From contig WLHG01000002.1 of the NCBI GenBank assembly GCA_009702845.1, forward strand, positions 1-28,536: a stretch of DNA of 28,536 nucleotides, written 5' to 3'. The DNA comes from Actinomycetota bacterium. GTDB taxonomy: Bacteria; Actinomycetota; Actinomycetes; Nanopelagicales; Nanopelagicaceae. Below are positions 25,501 through 28,536 of the stretch, one piece after another. The notes under the pieces were generated by a model that saw only the letters and a list, made by a program, of their open reading frames with translations, did not search any database and was not told where the DNA came from. Made by a program: the position numbers and the translations under genes. Every line of letters starts with the position of its first letter. Positions within the stretch are counted from its first letter, which is position 1.

Positions 25501-26513
25501 TTGAAAGCACCTGCCTTTCGGTTCTTTTCATAGAGGAATTTCCACGTAATGAACTCATCATGTGAGGCGGTAAAACGTGTATCCCCAGGGGCAACTGTAA
25601 TGAAATAGAGCCAATCCCCGAGTTCGGGATTCAGGGCTGCAGCCATCGCCTCTGTTCCGGGATTACCTATGGGACTAGGCGGCAATCCATAATGTTTATA
25701 GGTGTTGAAGGGAGATTTTATCAACGTTGACGAAGTGCTCAAAAAGATCTGTCCACGTACTTTCTTTATGTAATGAACTGTCGAATCCATCTGCAGCGGC
25801 ATCGAAATCTTGAGTCGATTAAAGATAACTCGAGCTACTTTTCCGAAATCTGCCGTATCGCCTTCGGACTGAACAATCGATGCCACGGACAATATTTCCA
25901 GCGAAGAGTACTTACCTGTTACAGCCAAGATTTCTTGACCCGCCTTATCTCCCATGAAGCGATTAACCATCGATTGGACCACCTGCGATGCACTTGTGCC
26001 GCTTGCAAAACTATATTGCGCTGGAAACAGAAGGCCCTCAGCATCGGTAAATCCGGTCGGTAAAACGAGGTTCTTAAAGCCCTCAGAAATTTCAGCGCTA
26101 GTAAATCCATAAGCGCGCATCGACTCGATGATCTCGCTTTTCCAAGCACCCTCAAATACCTTAATCAGATTGGGAATGCGAGCGGGATCAAGCAATTGGC
26201 TAAGGGCTTGGGAAGCTGAGATAGTCAGATTGAGTCGATGCGCACCGGGTGAGACTTTGGTTGAGCGCTTGTCGACAACGGCAAGACGGAAGTATGCCGA
26301 TGAGGATTTAATAATCTTCTTTTCAAAAAGCAGCTGCGCCACATCAGAGCCAGATGTACCCGATGCGATTTCGATGAGAATCTCTTTCTCTCCAGCTGAG
26401 ATATTACGTGTAGGAAAATCAGGAGCGGCAGATACACCACTTCGAACAAGGTGGAGACTAAAAGTTAAAGCAAGCACAAAGGCTAACGCTCCTGCTAAGC
26501 GTAGAAATTTCAC
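25497..26513 (-). CDS. mltG: Endolytic murein transglycosylase MltG
   Basis: Membrane-anchored lytic transglycosylase that cuts nascent glycan strands and sets their length. The N-terminal membrane segment is at about 6-23, followed by a LysM-like subdomain (about 45-110) and the YceG catalytic domain. Family motifs are EGLLFPAQYSF (159-169), ASIVQSEG (211-218), STVHYI, and SPFNTYKHYGLPPSPIGNPG near 267-286. Many homologues read IVEKE at the ASIVQSEG position; here Q215 replaces the first Glu and E217 remains. The start is GTG 26511-26513, overlapping the ruvX stop by 4 nt. Confidence 0.95.
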   Translation of the reverse strand: MKFLRLAGALAFVLALTFSLHLVRSGVSAAPDFPTRNISAGEKEILIEIASGTSGSDVAQLLFEKKIIKSSSAYFRLAVVDKRSTKVSPGAHRLNLTISASQALSQLLDPARIPNLIKVFEGAWKSEIIESMRAYGFTSAEISEGFKNLVLPTGFTDAEGLLFPAQYSFASGTSASQVVQSMVNRFMGDKAGQEILAVTGKYSSLEILSVASIVQSEGDTADFGKVARVIFNRLKISMPLQMDSTVHYIKKVRGQIFLSTSSTLIKSPFNTYKHYGLPPSPIGNPGTEAMAAALNPELGDWLYFITVAPGDTRFTASHDEFITWKFLYEKNRKAGAFK

Positions 26514-26935
26514 GCTCGATTCTTTTCGATTGATAACGCAAAATCCAGGATGGCAACTGCCGCCATTTGATCTATATGAGATTTCGCCGCTTTTGCATTA
26601 ACTCCCGAGGCACGCAAACCCTTGGCCGCACTCACAGTTGATAAGCGTTCATCGATTTGAACTACCGGAACCGTACTCAACGCTGCAAGAAAATCTGAAA
26701 ATGCGCTAGCTTTTTCGGCCGATGCTCCCTTACTTCCATCCATATTTGATGGTTTGCCTACATAAATCGTGATCGGTTCGTACTCAACAATAATCGCTGT
26801 GATTGAATCTGCAAGCTTTTTATCTGTTGCACTCAGAGTCGTGAGTGGTGTCGATAAAATTGCATCCGGGTCACAGATTGCGACTCCTATCCGTACATCG
26901 CCATAATCAAAGGCTATACGGCGACCTCTTTGCAT
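26510..26935 (-). CDS. ruvX: RuvX/YqgF-type Holliday junction resolvase-like nuclease
   Basis: RNase H-fold protein; homologues are linked to 16S rRNA 5'-end maturation, and some cut Holliday junctions. The 141-aa length fits. The conserved metal-site regions are AFDYGDVRIGVA (8-19), IYVGKPSNMDGSKG, DERLSTVSA and IDQMAAVAIL. The ATG is 8 nt after the alaS stop, with AAAGGA upstream. The alaS-ruvX-mltG-aroE order is conserved in actinobacteria, which supports the identification. Confidence 0.95.
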   Translation of the reverse strand: MQRGRRIAFDYGDVRIGVAICDPDAILSTPLTTLSATDKKLADSITAIIVEYEPITIYVGKPSNMDGSKGASAEKASAFSDFLAALSTVPVVQIDERLSTVSAAKGLRASGVNAKAAKSHIDQMAAVAILDFALSIEKNRA

Positions 26936-26943
26936 GCCTGCAA

Positions 26944-28536
26944 TTATCCTTTAAGAGCAGTGGTGATTGCCATCAAAGCCTCATTGGCCTTCGAGATGTC
27001 GGTTCCACCGCCTTGGGCAAAATCATCTTTTCCTCCACCGCCGCCGCCTAAAACGGCCGAACCAATCTTCACAAGTGCTCCTGCTTTAACTCCCTGCGTA
27101 CGTGCAGCATCACTTGCGGCAACGACCAAGATTGGTTTCGCGTCATTGGCGCTAATCAGAGCGACAACGCTGCACGTAGCTTTGGCACGAAGTTCAAGGG
27201 CGATTTTCCGTAAATCATCACCTGAAATCCCATCAGCGAGCAGGGCGAGAATAGTTGTGACTCCATTGATTACAACCGCACTCTTAGCGATCGAATCAAC
27301 TTGAGCAAAGGCAGCGTTCGAGCGCACAGCACCAAGCTCTTTTTCAATATCTCGAATTTTAAGGAGTAGATCTGAAATTCGCTCTGGTAACTCCTCTACT
27401 CGTGCCCCTTTAATAATCGATGTCAGAGAGTTAAGGAGAATGTGTTCACGAGCTAGAAATTTGTACGCATCTACACCAACGAGTGCTTCGACTCTACGCA
27501 CTCCCGCTCCGATTGACGATTCGCTCAGTAACTTAACAACACCTAATTGACCAGAGCGTTTAACGTGGGTTCCCCCGCACAATTCACGCGCCCAATCACC
27601 AACGCTCACAACTCTTACTTGGTCGCCATACTTTTCGCCAAAGAGCGCCATTGCGCCTAACTCTTTAGCTTGCGCCTGTGACATTGTTTCGGCAGTGACC
27701 TCTAAGTTATCTAGCAACAGGGTATTGACACGAGATTCGACATCGTTAATGACGCTATCTGGCACGGCTCCGGTTGATGGGAAATCAAAACGAAAGCGCC
27801 CAGGTGAGTTCTCTGAACCAGCTTGAGTTGCAGTCTCACCTAATATTTCACGGAAGGCTTTATGAACCATATGTGTCGCAGTATGTGCGCGAGAGATTGC
27901 CTCGCGACGCTCGACGTCAATGGCGGCAAGTACCTCATCGCCAAGTTCAACGCCCCCTTGGACTACACGTCCGCGATGAACAAAAACTCCAGGAACAGGA
28001 GTCTGAACATCGTCAATCTCAACCATCGCACCATTGCCGAGAGTGATTTTTCCGCCGTCAGCTAACTGTCCGCCGCCCTCGGCATAAAAAGGCGTACGAT
28101 TCAAAATAATCTCTACTTCATCGCCTTCGCTCGCACTCTTACTTGAAACTCCGTCAAGCAATATTCCGGTGATGGTCGACTCTGACGTGGTCGATGTATA
28201 GCCACAGAACTCACTCTTACCGTTCTTGTCGGCAATTACGCGATACTCACTCACATCTGTGTGTCCACTCTTCTTTGCACGCGAATCGGCCTTCGCGCGA
28301 TCCTTCTGCTCTGTCATTAACCTTCTGAAACCCTCTTCATCGACCTCAAGGCCCTCTTCTCGCGCCATTTCCAGCGTCAAATCAAAGGGAAAGCCATACG
28401 TGTCATGAAGCTTGAAGGCCTCTGCACCAGGCAGTATTGAACTCTTGCTCTTCTTTAATGATGCGCTTGCAACATCGAAAATACTTGTTCCGCTTTTTAA
28501 AGTCTGAAGGAAACTCTCTTCCTCAGAAACACTGAC
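26944..28536 (-). CDS. alaS: Alanyl-tRNA synthetase, C-terminal ~530 residues (N-terminus beyond window)
   Basis: Charges tRNA-Ala and edits mischarged Ser/Gly. The frame is open to the window's right edge, so the first ~350 residues, with most of the catalytic domain, lie outside. The visible part begins just before KLHDTYGFPFDLT. The editing domain has the zinc/catalytic motifs AHTATH and ELCGGTH. The C-terminal C-Ala domain ends in a glycine-rich LGGGGGGKDDFAQGGG, close to the usual GGGGGGRPDMAQAGG. A TTG at 28378-28380 is in frame, but it is internal and not the start. No frameshift is seen. Confidence 0.97.
   Translation of the reverse strand, partial: VSVSEEESFLQTLKSGTSIFDVASASLKKSKSSILPGAEAFKLHDTYGFPFDLTLEMAREEGLEVDEEGFRRLMTEQKDRAKADSRAKKSGHTDVSEYRVIADKNGKSEFCGYTSTTSESTITGILLDGVSSKSASEGDEVEIILNRTPFYAEGGGQLADGGKITLGNGAMVEIDDVQTPVPGVFVHRGRVVQGGVELGDEVLAAIDVERREAISRAHTATHMVHKAFREILGETATQAGSENSPGRFRFDFPSTGAVPDSVINDVESRVNTLLLDNLEVTAETMSQAQAKELGAMALFGEKYGDQVRVVSVGDWARELCGGTHVKRSGQLGVVKLLSESSIGAGVRRVEALVGVDAYKFLAREHILLNSLTSIIKGARVEELPERISDLLLKIRDIEKELGAVRSNAAFAQVDSIAKSAVVINGVTTILALLADGISGDDLRKIALELRAKATCSVVALISANDAKPILVVAASDAARTQGVKAGALVKIGSAVLGGGGGGKDDFAQGGGTDISKANEALMAITTALKG

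Noticed and set aside
26128..26601. 157-codon plus-strand frame across mltG and ruvX
   Set aside because: Spans the opposite strand of two well-identified genes and shows no domain or start signal.
28378..28380. TTG as start of an ~478-residue alaS gene
   Set aside because: The frame continues to the window edge with conserved AlaRS sequence (HDTYGFPFD), so the gene simply starts outside the window.
1..28536. Mobile elements, CRISPR arrays, toxin-antitoxin or defence genes, tRNA/rRNA
   Set aside because: Looked for on both strands; virtually all of the sequence is accounted for by recognised housekeeping genes, and gaps are too short or lack the needed repeats or folds.

Overview
This 28.5 kb window looks like housekeeping chromosome from a streamlined actinobacterium. 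Four things point that way. The gene order is the conserved actinobacterial one: alaS-ruvX-mltG-aroE-A24 peptidase-aroC-aroK-aroB-aroQ-efp-nusB, then bldD and pyrR-pyrB-pyrC-carA-carB, and later gmk-rpoZ-coaBC-metK-priA. BldD and mIHF are actinobacterial signature proteins. The base composition is moderate (about half GC by eye), unlike high-GC relatives. The packing is extreme, with most stops and starts overlapping or a few bases apart. A freshwater acI/Nanopelagicales-type organism ('Ca. Planktophila/Nanopelagicus'-like) would fit, but that placement is inference from gene content, not a phylogeny.

Layout from the right end, in transcription order on the minus strand. (1) 28536-24682: alaS (N-terminal part lies outside the window), ruvX, mltG, aroE. 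(2) 24644-21039: an A24-type prepilin peptidase, then the shikimate genes aroC, aroK, aroB, aroQ. (3) 20948-19966: efp and nusB. (4) 19484-19969: bldD, the only plus-strand gene, meeting nusB tail to tail with overlapping stop codons. (5) 19358-9740: the de novo pyrimidine operon pyrR-pyrB-pyrC-carA-carB-pyrK-pyrD-pyrF, preceded by a PyrR-binding RNA element. (6) 9711-6156: an in-frame mIHF-guanylate kinase fusion, rpoZ, coaBC, metK. (7) 6152-771: priA, def, fmt, rsmB, rpe. (8) 760-1: an FMN riboswitch followed by a RibM/PnuC-family riboflavin transporter that runs off the left edge.

Working together: PyrR, reading UMP/UTP, should set translation of the block that makes UMP from bicarbonate and glutamine through PyrF. 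Guanylate kinase, omega, CoA synthesis, SAM synthesis and initiator-tRNA formylation/deformylation follow on the same strand without an evident terminator. BldD (predicted c-di-GMP receptor) is divergent from pyrR and shares its 125-bp intergenic region. The aro block supplies chorismate.

There is no gene-free stretch over 300 bases. The largest non-coding segments are 570-770 (riboswitch leader), 19359-19483 (pyrR/bldD control region) and 20949-21038 (upstream of efp). I saw no tRNA, rRNA, CRISPR, insertion sequence, prophage or attachment site, and no convincing intrinsic terminator. I did not find an unknown multi-gene system. The most notable items are the mIHF-Gmk fusion, the PyrR element whose conserved 3' flank doubles as the pyrR Shine-Dalgarno, a perfect DnaA box over the pyrR -35, and the riboswitch-linked Shine-Dalgarno sequestering hairpin.
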